Below are positions 27,221 through 40,000 of a stretch of DNA of 64,000 nucleotides, piece by piece; the first letter of the stretch is position 1; every line of letters starts with the position of its first letter. The position numbers were made by a program, and so were the translations under genes. The notes under the pieces are model-generated. The model did no database searches, had not been told where the DNA came from, and saw only the letters and a program-made list of their open reading frames with translations. The stretch is from Setaria digitata (Eukaryota; Nematoda; Chromadorea; Rhabditida; Setariidae), in assembly GCA_003640385.1 (NCBI GenBank), contig RCAB01000273.1, forward strand, positions 22,440 through 86,439. The letters run 5' to 3'.

Positions 27221-30200
27221 TTAGATCGGTTGATTGCTGATAAACTGTTGGATAACATAATGCATTTGTGGTGCACGCCACTGTGGGGCCATATGTCCAG
27301 CACCGCGAATAGTTAGGAAGGTGAGACCTTTGTAGAGATTTTTGAAGCCAGCAATCTGAGAGTCGAAATGCCACGGTTCTTTGGACCGTTTCACCTGAAA
27401 ATACTTCTTCTTCCTTGTTACTAGAAGATTTCTCGAAACTAAGCGTTTTAGCAGGCTTGATAAGGCGTGATATGATAAAAGTTATTTTGTAGTGCTTTGT
27501 TTAGCCTACTTCACATCACCTCAAGATTTCCTATAAAAATCACACGGGCAATTTTTTTTTTCAAAATCACACCGGCAAATTAAGCGCAGCAGAAAATTGT
27601 TGACCCATGAGAAAATTGCATGCCATATCAGTATCACCATAATACAGTAAGACCCGAACTTTAGCCCGAACTATTTCTTTTATGAAAGGTCCCATATCCT
27701 TGTATACTTTCTCATATGTATCCGTGATCTGCAATTACCAGTTTTAGCCTCGACTATTTCTTCCAGGAAGAAAATTAGAATTGAATTTGAACTTTAATGG
27801 AAAATTTTGTTCTAAATCTTTTGAAAAAGAACTGTCAGTCAAATTTGTGGACCACACTTACCTGATCGCTACACACATCCCATTTTGGTGATTTTTCTGG
27901 AATATGCAATGCATGACGAACTTCGGCTCTGTTCATGTACCGAACGAGTGCCGAATCATTCAAACACGGTACAGATGCGAAAAGAGGTCCGATGTGCTAA
28001 AATAGAAGTGATCTCAGGAATAAAATAACCTCTGATCAGGACATTTGAAACTTCAAGAAGCCTGATATTTCGGGAACTTATTTTTGTTTTGAAAGACAAA
28101 TTCTGCAATTATCAGATTGTCAAAACTCAGAGATTCGAAGACGAATATGACAGAACTAAAAAGGAAGTCCTTGGCTGCTAATGAATAAACTTAACTTTCG
28201 ATGAAATGAAACTGGTTCTTGTGGCTTCCACTTTATCGCTCTGTCACTAAGAGAGGCAAAAAGTGGAGAAGTGAGACCAAATTTCATAGCATTCAACCGG
28301 GTTGCGTCTTGCTCCGGATTCGGATCACAATCACGATATATATCGTATGGGTTTAGTTCACCAGACCATATAAATTTGAAAAGTTCTTCAATCTTCAAAA
28401 AAAAAAAAAAGAATGCTAACTAGAGGAATAAAAGGCACTGATCGATACTGCTTAAAAATTTCTCGATTCACTATTTGTCACATTTGTTGAAGCTCAAGCT
28501 AATAACATTTTAGATTGCTCTTGATCGTCTCAATTTTATCTTCAAAGACAATGAATTCTAGAATAGTTTAACAAGACTAGCCATGGTTGCGCACTGTTTC
28601 TCAGTCATACTTGATAGGTCACACGTGTCCATACAGCCGTGACAACATTCCACCTCAAGCGTATTCCACGTTTTCTCATCAATAAGCCCATGATTATAGG
28701 CGAATTGTATCGCTGTAGCGACGTTCATCATTTCGTTCACATATCCATTTCCAAGTGCAATCCCCTAAAAATCCTTAAATTAAGCCTGCCTGACTCTAGA
28801 TGCTCTATTTGGAATAATTACTCGTGCAGTAATTTATCTACTCAGTTGCTCGGCTCATCATAATTATGGTGATAAGTATGTTAATTTCTGCTTTGTGGCC
28901 TAATTTAATCTCCAAACAGTACAGAAGCAATTACATATTGGGGAAAATTCTCGAGTGTGAGGGAAGAAAATGATGAGATACAGTGGTAAAACCTTAAGAT
29001 TTATCGGGAATTGTTCGAGACCACGTAGAACACGAACGGTGAGCGTTGGTACATAAATGCCACCGTAACTTTCTCCAATGATATACACGGAATGATTGAG
29101 GAATTGCGGGAACTTTTTGAAAAATCCTTTGATTGCAGCATAATTTTCTTCCGCTGTCTAAAATAACTAATCACTATTTTAAATTTTTGAAACGAAATTT
29201 TAAAATAACCTTTTGATCGACACCATACTTGGCCACCTCCTTTTCATTAAAGGCTACTGCACGACAACAACGATACGAATGAGCAACAAAAGCCGATTTG
29301 TGCCTTTCCAACTTTCAACTTTCTAAATCAGTATTTCAGCATCTGGTAAAGCTATTCAAATAGCACTGCAAGGAAATTGCGCACGATGAATCTCGAAAAG
29401 TCTCTTCCAGAATGCAAATATCGTTGGCACAACTCTACTCTAATCAGTATCTCAAATTCTCGTTTGCAAAATCAGACCAAACTACAGGGTTTTAGCTTCA
29501 CCTCTTTTTTTTTTTTCTTATCTACTGTGATAATTAAAGAATATTCATTCACTTCTCTTCTTCTCTCTTTACTGATAAAGGATTGTAAACGACAAGAACT
29601 TTTGTATTATATTAATTGAGAACATCTCAGGTCATGAAGATGATTGAATTTTGCTACAAGTTGTAAAGTGGTATAGACTGCTGCAAAAGAAAAAGAAACT
29701 ACTGAATTGTTAAGAAGTAAATTTTTGAAAAAAGCTTAAAATATGCTGATGAAACTGCACCTGGTTATCATTAGTTTTGATATCCCCATCGCTAGCAAAT
29801 GAGTAGCCGACACCAGCTGGTGATTCTATGTAAACTATAGAAGCCATCTGAAATGAATTCAATTGATCAGCTATCAATTTCTCACCTCTTAGTGGTTAAT
29901 TTTCTGAATTAATTGTCTTTATTAATAAGCCATGAAAGCTCATCGCTACTAAAGTGAATGCAATGTGCTATCATTTGTAGAGGACAACCGTATTCCATGA
30001 AAAGGAATTGTATCGTAGTGTCTTTCCGTCATCATTGACAAGATATGGGCCCATTTCATTCAGTAGGCCATCCAATGACGAACAACCAGGCCCTCCATTG
30101 AACCAAAAGATCAACGGATCAACTGCCACATTTTTCTGTGACTCGACAAACCTAAAATAGCTCTTTTTCAATGCAGCCAACTGAGAAATATTTGAGCTCA

Positions 30201-30461
30201 AGCAGCACTGGGAATCAGTGATCGAGCAAAACCACCTGCTCATTCCTTGATTTGGCCACTGAATCGTTTCCTTTTGACGAAGTACTGATGCTAATTAACA
30301 ACTTACCAGTAATGCAAGTGATGATTATCGGAAACCTGGAAGTAGCCTGAGTAGTGCTTGAAGTTTATTCGTAATTGCTCAGCTCCTGGAAGTTTTCTTA
30401 TTTCATCCTCAGCATCCACAGCTCGAACCAGAAGTATGAGCAGAGCAACTGCATACCACAT
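27221..30461 (-). CDS. serine carboxypeptidase, peptidase family S10 (cathepsin A / protective protein type)
   Basis: Secretory or lysosomal carboxypeptidase that removes C-terminal residues from peptides. Start ATG 30461-30459 gives a signal peptide ([17 protein letters not shown]) followed by the S10 opening [18 protein letters not shown]. Exons then encode [19 protein letters not shown] (near 30090), [14 protein letters not shown] (near 29810), [14 protein letters not shown] (near 29070, catalytic serine), [12 protein letters not shown] (near 28740), [14 protein letters not shown] (near 27900), [16 protein letters not shown] (near 27640, catalytic aspartate) and [17 protein letters not shown] (near 27300, catalytic histidine). 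All three catalytic residues are present, so the enzyme should be active. The stop TAA is at 27223-27221, after FISNQPI. About nine exons and roughly 470 aa fit the family. A ttgttag acceptor just upstream of the ATG could take a spliced leader. Confidence 0.95.
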
Positions 30462-33400
30462 GATGTCCTAACAAACAGTGGAATGCTAGACTGTTGCTCA
30501 TTAGTTGCAACTATTATGCGAAAGCCAGCTGTTGTTTCAGCTACCGACCTTTGACCTTTGTCCTTTGAATGCTAGTGCTATCCAACTAATTCGCTCTCAT
30601 ACCATCGTTACACGGTTGCTTCCGTATTTTTCACCATTGATTGATTCATTTTGCCGGGAACGAAACCCAGAAATATTTCCCTTCAGAGGGGCTACAAGTC
30701 ATAGTCTGCTAGTGCTTAAAGAATTCCAACAAGCACTCACTAATGGATTGCACAAACACTGCAACAGTGATAGGATCGATCAGTCAGTCTATAGATCGAA
30801 TTCTATCTCACCAGTGAATTTAGCTCGACCTTTCAGACTGTTAGATTACTGTGAGATTGACCTAAGAATGGTAAATGAAATGATTTCTCGCATCAAAGTT
30901 TGAACCTGATGAGCTGAAGTACAGGGAAACCTTTTCACATTGATATTTTCATTGTAATCAGCATATTTCTTCCTAAATTTGGTTTTTTAACATAAATTTT
31001 ATTGAGCTACTGCCAGGTATAAAAAAATCATGAAATGGATCAAGCTCACTTCAATACTTCCAGAAAATACAATAAATTACTTCCAAAATGATGGCCTTTA
31101 CTGCTACCACTGAGCAGTTCTGGATTTCTTTTCGAAGTTTCAAATGAATCATTTTCGAAATCCGATATTCCCTCACATAGACGCCGAAAAACCGGTCTTT
31201 TCATCCATTTTTCATTCATAATTATTAAATAACTCTGAAGTTCTCTATTGTTAAATGAATGTTAATTAGCAAAGTAAAATTTTAATCAGTGGAATGTTTT
31301 GCTCTGACATAAAATTTAGACGGTTAAAGAATGAGAAGGCCATAGTGATTTAAGTTGTTCCTGTCACTGATAACACTTATTATCAAACTTGCAATGTAAA
31401 TTCATTTTCACGAAAAATCATTCACGATGCAAACTTTGCATCATTATACCCTCTACCTGAAGCCAGTATTGATAAGTTGAAGCAGTGATAACAGATCTTA
31501 AAGAAGCGACATTTTTGTGATAATAATTGCTTGATTGAGAAAGCAAAAGTAAAATAAACTTTCTCTATGCTTTATTAAAAAAAGAAATATCTTTTGAAAA
31601 AAAAAAAAACTTGTAAAATAAATTATCAAATTTGGAGTTTAAAAAAATCCTTTGGTAGTTCATTAATGAAATAATAGAAAATGTTTTTTTTTTTTTTATT
31701 AATTTGACACTTACAAATTTTAGCTGCATAAAATCAAAATTAAGTTTGCATTATGAAGTCATTTTCATCGGCTAATTACAAACTTATCGCAGTCTTTTTC
31801 TTTCTCTCTCTCTTTAAAATGTGTTCGGTAGCTAATATTTGCACTACTAAAACAAAATGGAAAAGTGAAAAGTTAATTTTTAACTCCAAGTATTATAAAT
31901 GAAAAAGTTGTGCATTGTTCGAATGAACTTCGTGTATTTTACATCATAGTCTTGGACAAGTTCTCTGAAGGAACTCAATTCTTATGCATGAAACGATCAT
32001 ACTGGAACGTTTTCCTCAGCATTCATAATTGCTTTGCACTTGTTTTACTTCTCGCATGAATGCTGTCAAAAAAAAAAATGAGTTGCCAAATAATAATTTG
32101 TCATCTCTTTTTTCCTTACAAATCCGTTGAAACCACTGAAAATGTTTCTTCAAAATTTAAAAGTTAATTTCAACAGATTCTATTTCAATTTGAGATTTAC
32201 ACCCACAAATTTCGGTCAAGTTTTCGATGCATGAACAAGTCATGGATTTTCAACCCTATGATTTGCCTGCTGTGCATAGTTTGTGAAGTGAATATTTGAA
32301 ATCGCCGATATCAATCCCTCTTTTAAAACTCGGCTTAATTTAAATTGTTGCTAATTGTTCTCATTTCTTGTTTAGAAAAATATTTTTACTACAGCAACTG
32401 ATTGCTCTGGGTAATATTAACATCAACTGATAGCTCTTATCGATACTAGGATAATGTGAAGTGATAAGTGATAACAGGTTAGATGATGATTAATACGGGC
32501 AAATGTGAAAAATGAGATTGCCTCAAATTAAATTGTCAAATTTCATCACAGACCATCGCTTCTCGGAGTTTTTTTTTTTTTGATGATTATTGATGCACGC
32601 CAAAATAACAATCACACATTTGAGGGAATGATCGGACTGGACTGATGACGAGGTCAAAGGGAGGAAGTGTATCAGGAAGAAGAGTGCCGAGAGAACCGGG
32701 AGGACCGGGAGGACCGGGAGTAGAACGAGGTAGAGTACGAAATACCACAACTACGACTACTTTGGCCTTCCTCCACCGATAATCCCCGCTGAAAGATTTG
32801 GTCATCTCATTTCACGCTCCAGTATCTTTTCGTTCTTTTTCTATTATGTATTATATTTAAATTTCAAATTTTCTTTTTTTCTTTAAAACTTATTTTCACG
32901 AATTTTATTGGCATTTTTTTTTTCATTCTTTTGAATGAAACTGTCCAAAAGTTTTCAATGGCCAGCAATTATTCACTACCTTTCAGAACTAGCGCATGTG
33001 TCTACTTCTCTAGATTGCTCATATTATCTTCCATTTTAGGTTGTTTGAAATTTATTGAAATTTCATTTAAAAAAAAAAAAAAAAAAAAAGAAAAATGTTC
33101 CGTTCGTTTCTTTTTCACCAACCACTTATGAATGCCGAACAGTAATTCTCAACACTAATAATTTCCAAAACAATGATATTTCATACATTTCTAATTTAGG
33201 AAGAAAATTTTCGTCTCTTCTTTGAAAATGAAAGGAGAGAGAGAGAGAGACAGGGAGTTTTGTTGGGAAATGCTTTTCAGTAGATTATGGTACAGTGTAT
33301 GAATAATATTGGTTATTAATGATATCATTAGAAGTGATAAAATCCGTCTGCACAAAAATTCGGAAATAAAACTTTCAATGGAAAATTTTTTTTTGTCATT

Positions 33401-36400
33401 TTTGTGTATTTTGTTTTGGATTATTAACTCTTCTTGCCTCATTGCATTATTCAAAATGCCATTACTTTTGTCAAAAGTTTCAGTTTATATCTTTCACATC
33501 TCTTTAATACTAAGAAATTTTATGCATCAAAAAAAAAAAAAAAAATCCCAGTAGAAATATTTCTATCAGATGGAATATCGGTGAGATATTTATATTAGTT
33601 TTCACGATGTTAACTTCTCTGAATTTTTACATAATTCTAAATAACATGTCCAGTTCGGATAATTCTATAGAAATTGATAAACGGCTTCTATGGAACAACA
33701 CTTACTGAAAACGTTTCTTCAAGAGAAACAGCAAATTTGCGATTAAAATTTATTCCGAAATTATATTTTCTATGCATTCCATCGTCATTTTCAATCTTTT
33801 TAACTTGCACTTTCATCTCTTATCATGAAACAATCACAATCAATGATAGTGCACTTAAATTAGGCATATCCTACTTCAAATATATTGCATACTGCTAATG
33901 ATCAGTATCACCGCTAACTCTTGTTATCCCTAAATTTCTCGCACCAATGTGTCTTCGACATGTCGGATCAGTGTGACACAGGACTAAATCTGACTGAGGA
34001 GCATTTGTGATCAGAATGTGACTAGATCCCTCAGAGTGTCATCCTCAAGTGACACTGAATGATGTAAATGTGTGAAGAGAAGACATTGTGAAAGTTTTGG
34101 CGGAATGGGGCGAAAAACAAGCAACTTGACGATATTGCCGGAAGGTATTTCACTTCTCTTAAATGACTTCCCATCTTGCACGAAAAGCATAAACAAAATT
34201 TTGTATTATCGCTTCTCAGTTCAATGCAATCCACGCCCGAACATACACATGCTGAAAATTGGGCTTTCCTTTCGTCCTATAATAACAACTTCTTCTCTTA
34301 TTCAATAATTACTAGAAAATTTCAGGTTTTTTTTTTTTCCTCTCTCTCTCTTTTTTGCTTCACTAACAATTATCTTACCTTAAAGAGAAGATTTTAACAC
34401 CCACATAATGGCATTATTATTTCTTTTTGCAGGACTTCTGAATTTCAAAAGCTTTCATTAAATTTTTAATTTCCAAAAAAATTTCCCTTCTTACTCATTA
34501 CAGGTACGAACCACTATGCTGTTCTCCTCTATTTTATCGTGATTTTTGCAAGAATTTTCCACCTCTCGTGAAAATCATTCTTTCTCAACAATCCAGACTT
34601 ATTAGAGACTCTATCATCATTACACAATGAACCCAGTGTTTGTCAAGGATTTCGGAGTGTATGAATTGAAATCCTAAATTTTAAGATTATGCGTAGAAAT
34701 TGCATACATAAGTTACAAGGGGTCATTATTCCCATTTAAGTCCTTAATTAACAAATGTTTCACATTTTAAGAAATGAACTTCGAATTGTTGAAAAGTTAC
34801 TTTTAAAGTTTTTGAAATATCCTGTGGAACTAAACAACTGAAAGTTCAAGTTGTGAAGATATTTGCTTAGCTTGGATTCCAACTAAAGTTGCGGAATACC
34901 TAAATTTATTCGTTGTATTAAATGAATTTAAGATAAAAATTATCAAATCCTGTTGAAAAAAGAAGGGTGAACTAATATCATTAACATTGTAAGGGAAATG
35001 CAAATGATAGAAAAGCACCAAATCAGTAAGCTTCTTAATCACAATATTATCACTAATCTTATTTACAACCTGTAACACACTGCCATAGAATGAATCTTCA
35101 GATAGCACTGTCGAGAATAGAATGTAGATGTCATGATTAATAGTAATTTTATTCAAATTAGCTAAGTTTCATCTTGATTGAGCTGCAAGCAATTAAATTA
35201 ATTAAGGAACGTGCGCTGAGTTCATTATGCTTTAATTTGTTTTTGTTTTAATGCTTTCTACTTGTAGCATGAATTACAAGTATATCTTTTTAAAAAGAAA
35301 ACTGAATGGGTAGAGTCCTCTCTTCCACTTCAGACACAAAAGTAAAAGAAAAACTTTCAAACTTTGCTGGAACAATAAATGCATAATTTAACATATTAGA
35401 ATTGCAAAATTAAAGTATTTAATTAATTTTTTTTAAAATTTATCTGGGTCATTTTAATGGGTTTAATGAAACTACTGTAGCACCGTTTTTCTTATTGCAA
35501 AATAAAAGCACTCCTGACATCTCAACTTCTTTGACGTCATAAAACAGAGACAATGAAACCAATCTTGAGACTATTTCAACGAGGACCTAAGTTTTTCTGA
35601 TACTAGAATGAGTGACATTGGACAAATTAATTACAGCAGTCATTACTGTTCAGGTACTTCTCGAGACTCACTCATTAACTTCCTGATTCTTAGGTTGTTT
35701 ACTCTTTTTACTCTTATACTTTCTTAGTGCTCAATTATAAATTATTTCCTTCACTAATCTATCAACTTCATTCGCGTTATTCAACACAACTTGCTTTTTC
35801 AACAGTGCCTTCCACTAATTGGCTTCTGTATGTTATAATTATTTCATTAATTTGCTTAGGTGTATCTTCACCAAGTGATTTCTAAAATGAAGCAAGTCAA
35901 AATTGCTTGTCAGTCATCTTCTAGGCTTCAAGCCAAGGAAGCTGCAAAGCTGTCGAATTGATCAGAGCTGATACCGAAGAGATTTAGTGATTCAGTTGAA
36001 TACTTGTTTTGGATAGGTGAACTGATTTCAATAATTTTAAAACCTGTATCCATTAGGAATCTCTTTTCTGTTTGAATTATCACTCAGACTGCTTCTCAAG
36101 TCTTTCTTCACAGATAACTTTGCAGCAGTTAACTAAGCAATCAATCACTTTCGCTATCACTTCCTTTCCTTTTTTCGAACTATTTTTTGAATTTTCAAAG
36201 GACATCGGTTTTCTGCTGATCTTTGGAGTTGTGTCATAACAGAATTGTTTTTTTCAGATTGAATTCCAGTAAGGTGTCAGAAATAAAAGTCTGATTTTTC
36301 AAGGTGTGCATTTTGTTATATCACTTCATACAGGTCAGTGATGAATTTCGTTTGATTCAGTTATTCCTGATCTGGTCAAGGTACAGTATCTCAGTAAAAC

Positions 36401-37011
36401 TGTTTTCAGTTCTTCTTCCCAAACCTGAGTTGAGGTAAGTTCTTCAGTTACGTGAATGTCATCAGATTTCTTTTGTAATTGTATTAGTTAATTGAAAAAA
36501 AAAACTTCCCAAACTTGCTTCTTCAAATTTCAATAGATATTATTCTTTCCTGCGTTGTTTTACTTGAATTTTTGAATAAAATTTATCCCGATTTAATTTC
36601 ATTACGACTAAAATTGAAGCTAAACTCCTTGCTTGACACTGTCGCAGTATTTGCAGTGCTGTCAATTTGATTTCACGTGTATTATATTTGCTTGAAAATT
36701 TTCAAAAAAGTGAATTCCTTATGAGGAGCTTTTCAAATTAATTTCTACTTGCTAGTTGTCACTTCCGCTACCAATTTGTAAATGTCCAAATTATTTTTAT
36801 TGAAACTCTCGATGAAATGCTTGTTTTTCCAATTACGGTAACAGTTACGTTACCGCTTGAAAATATTTGTTTTTTTTTTTTTCCTCTCCCTTCGGCAACT
36901 TTTCCCCTCGAGAGATGAATCGAGTTTTGCATCTTGCGTATAACATTTCAAGAAGTTTTCATTTTAATGAATCATTTTAATTTAATTTAATCTTGTTTTT
37001 TCTAGTTTACG
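30462..37011. other. 6.5 kb intergenic region, no gene supported
   Basis: Lies between the divergent carboxypeptidase and PTR genes and must include both promoters. It is AT-rich with many A/T runs. An open stretch at 30505-30903 (plus) beside the carboxypeptidase start has no recognisable domain. Local repeats are a short Gly-Pro-Pro-like GC-rich tract (32693-32721) and a GA run (33232-33250). The PTR start is preceded by ttttttctag, a likely spliced-leader acceptor, ending at 37004. Confidence 0.45.
32693..32721 (-). repeat. short GC-rich 9-bp repeat (accgggagg)n
   Basis: About three copies of accgggagg stand out from AT-rich surroundings. On the minus strand they would read Gly-Pro-Pro-Gly-Pro-Pro, like cuticle collagen, but the flanking frame does not continue a Gly-X-Y pattern. 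Best treated as a microsatellite or a collagen-like remnant. Confidence 0.5.
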
Positions 37012-40000
37012 ATGCGATTTTTGGAAAGCACCTATGAACGTTATGGACGTTACATAGCCAAGCATCCTATGCCTTTCATGGTAAGAATTTTTGAAGTCTA
37101 TTTTACCTATTGTTTTATAAGAGATACACGCTATTAGAGGAACTACCAAAGAATTCATTATTTAAATGTTATCAATTCTGATTAAAATTGATGAAATTGG
37201 AAATTAAAAATTTTACAGTTAGGCGAGGAAATTTTAATTTTGTGATTTTTCTTCTTTCTTTCTAAATGCTAACCGTAAATGAAATTCAGCTTCTGCCTAT
37301 TCTCACAACAATTCTCTCGACTGCTGGTTTACTTCGTTTTCATATTGATAACGATATTTGGAATATTTATTCACCGATAAATGGCCTAGCCCGTGTGGAG
37401 GAGAAGGCTTTAAAACGTTTTGAGTATGCCAGTGGCGCGCATCATTACAGAGTAACTACTTGAAATTTCGAAAAACTAAATATAAAAAACTTTCACTTCA
37501 TATTTCGCTCATTCCAATTGCGTCCCTGCTCCTCTTTCTTTATTCCTTTAAACGAAAATTTTTTTTTTATTAAATATCACTGAGATTCGCCTTTCTTTCC
37601 GCTTCAGCAAATCAATCGTTAAGAGAACAATTAATCTGTAATAAATTCGTAAATCGACGACTATTTCTACAGGGAGCTGCTCCTTCCTTAAAAAAGCTAC
37701 AGGTTTTTTTGTCCTCCCTCAAGGAAAAATTATTTGAACAAGTTTTTTGTTAGTACGACTCGACTCGTTCTTCATGCTGTCTGCTAAAACAATGAAATCT
37801 CTCTTGTTTTTTTTTTTTTTTTTTGCACAATGAAAAGTGTTATCTCCAAAGAAAAAAAAAAAAGAAATTTAATAAAGAACGATTTAATTGTTCGTTAAAA
37901 AAAATGATTATTTTTGAACATTTTGTTCCAATCTGATATTAATTTTACGAATGGTCTATTGAATCGCTTGTCCGATTGCAGCATGTCCTTGAACTCACCA
38001 TGGCCGATAGAGAAACACCAGGCCACTTGTAAATTATTTTCAAAAAATAAAAAACATGATTTTATAAATAGTACTTTGTAAAATATAGCATAAAGAAATT
38101 TGTATAGATTTGGAAGCAAATCTGTCTTATTAATCTCTTTCTTACTAGGACAGGTGAAGGGAGTAAATTAATTAGAACTAAAAAAATTAGCACTGTAGGA
38201 AGAATCAATAGGAGAATATATCCATTTGGAATCTTGTGACTAATATTTGCTTTTATCCTTTGACCTCATTCTAAAACAAATGGTTGGCGACTTTTTGAGA
38301 TTTTTTTCCAATGCTTGTGGCCTGACTTAAGAAACTTAATCATCATCGGAAACTTTTCCAAGCTTTGAATTGCTCATGTACTCTGGTCAACTATAATTTT
38401 CTGACTCTTCCAAAACTAAAAGATTTTGAATTAAAAAAGAAAAATCCAAAAATTTGCATAACACAGCTACGTTTGAGCAGTGAAATGAGAGAACAACGGA
38501 AATACATTTCGGTCAAGATTCAGTTAGTGAGAAGGTTCCATAAAAATACTGAGCCGGAAAGAATAATCGAAAGGAAATATATGTCAGGAACAATGAAATT
38601 GCGCTTTTAATGGAACAATTCGACTGTTATCGGTTGTAGAGAGAAAATTCTCGAATTTCAAGACTAACACCCTTCCTATGCTTGAAGTTGAAGTAGATCT
38701 CGAGTTCCTAAGTGAGATAGAATATCTGGAATTTATAGCACAAATTAGATAACGAACTCTCATGCATCCTTATCAGCACGAAATATTCACTGCATGAAAT
38801 TTGAAAGTGCTGATAATGGAACCACTGATTAGATGCTTGCAATGTTCCCTAGTCATTAACGAAGAATATTCAGGTGAATGTTTCATTGCAGTTACAAGTT
38901 CTGGTAAATCGCAAAGATGGTGGTAATCTAATGAATGTTAACAATACGGATGAAATATTAAAGATGGAGAGATTCGTAGTGAACAATGTAACTATTACTG
39001 ATGGCTTTAGTTTCTTCACATATCATAATATTTGCGGAGTCTATTGCAGTGATAGCAATGATATCGTTCTCACCTTCATAAAGGTTTTCCATTTGCCTGT
39101 CTTTCATTAGATCTCAAGATGTCGGTGAAACTCTTCAAAGGTAATAGAAAGTTAGATTAAGACTAAGCTTGAAATTTCAATCCAGAATCTTTGAGAAAGT
39201 TGTCCAGTCTGTCATTTCATACAAGTCTCTAGGGCAAATTTTCAGGCAGCAATCGATATGAACGATAAAACTTCATCGTCGTTAGCTTTCACATTCCCAA
39301 ATGCTCGTCTATTCGAGAGTCATATTTTCATGGGGTACGGGTTATTTTAAAACTTTCTCAATTAGCCTCAAAGTTTTACTTTTAATTAACTTAGCTAGAA
39401 TAGTTCATAGTTATAGATAGGAAGTTCCTGATGACAATTTATGATTAAATGAAAGATTACGAATATTTTATTTGTGGAATAGTTCCCATAATGTTAATCT
39501 TTTAAATTTTATTTTTTTGTTTTTTTTTTCTGCAACCTCAAGTTACTAAAATTACTTCTTTTCAGATACTCTGTTGGTGATATACATTGGTCTAAGCAAG
39601 ATCCAAAAATCGTAGATGGCTTCAAACTCTTCATACTTCACTTTATGGTTAGAAAGAAATCTTCAGATTCAGCCACTCCTTCTTAGAATACGTTCAAATT
39701 CAACAATTCAAAATTGACTTTAAGAATTAATTTCCAGTTTTTTGAACAGGTAAATCTGGATCTACCGCACAGTAAAAGAATAGCGAAAAATTTTGAATCA
39801 CAGCTGCGAACACTATTTGCATTGGCTACATACGAGTCCAAGGTAAGAGAGGCCTGAGAAAATGTTTCAGTTTTTGATATAATAAAAGTAAGGCTGTTGA
39901 CGAAAAGGAAACACCGAAATGATCGTCACAGGTACTTCTTCCGTTTTTGTTTTTGTTTAATTTAAAAAAAAAATTAAATAAATAAGCAAAACTGCAAATC

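Noticed and set aside
30505..30903. 132-codon plus-strand frame beside the carboxypeptidase start
   Set aside because: No domain, signal peptide or splice partner; it begins opposite the carboxypeptidase 5' end and is probably chance.
32587..32805. Possible collagen gene (Pro-Gly-Pro-Pro-Gly-Pro-Pro on minus strand)
   Set aside because: Only about three Gly-X-Y triplets, then the pattern is lost; no collagen N-terminal or cysteine features.
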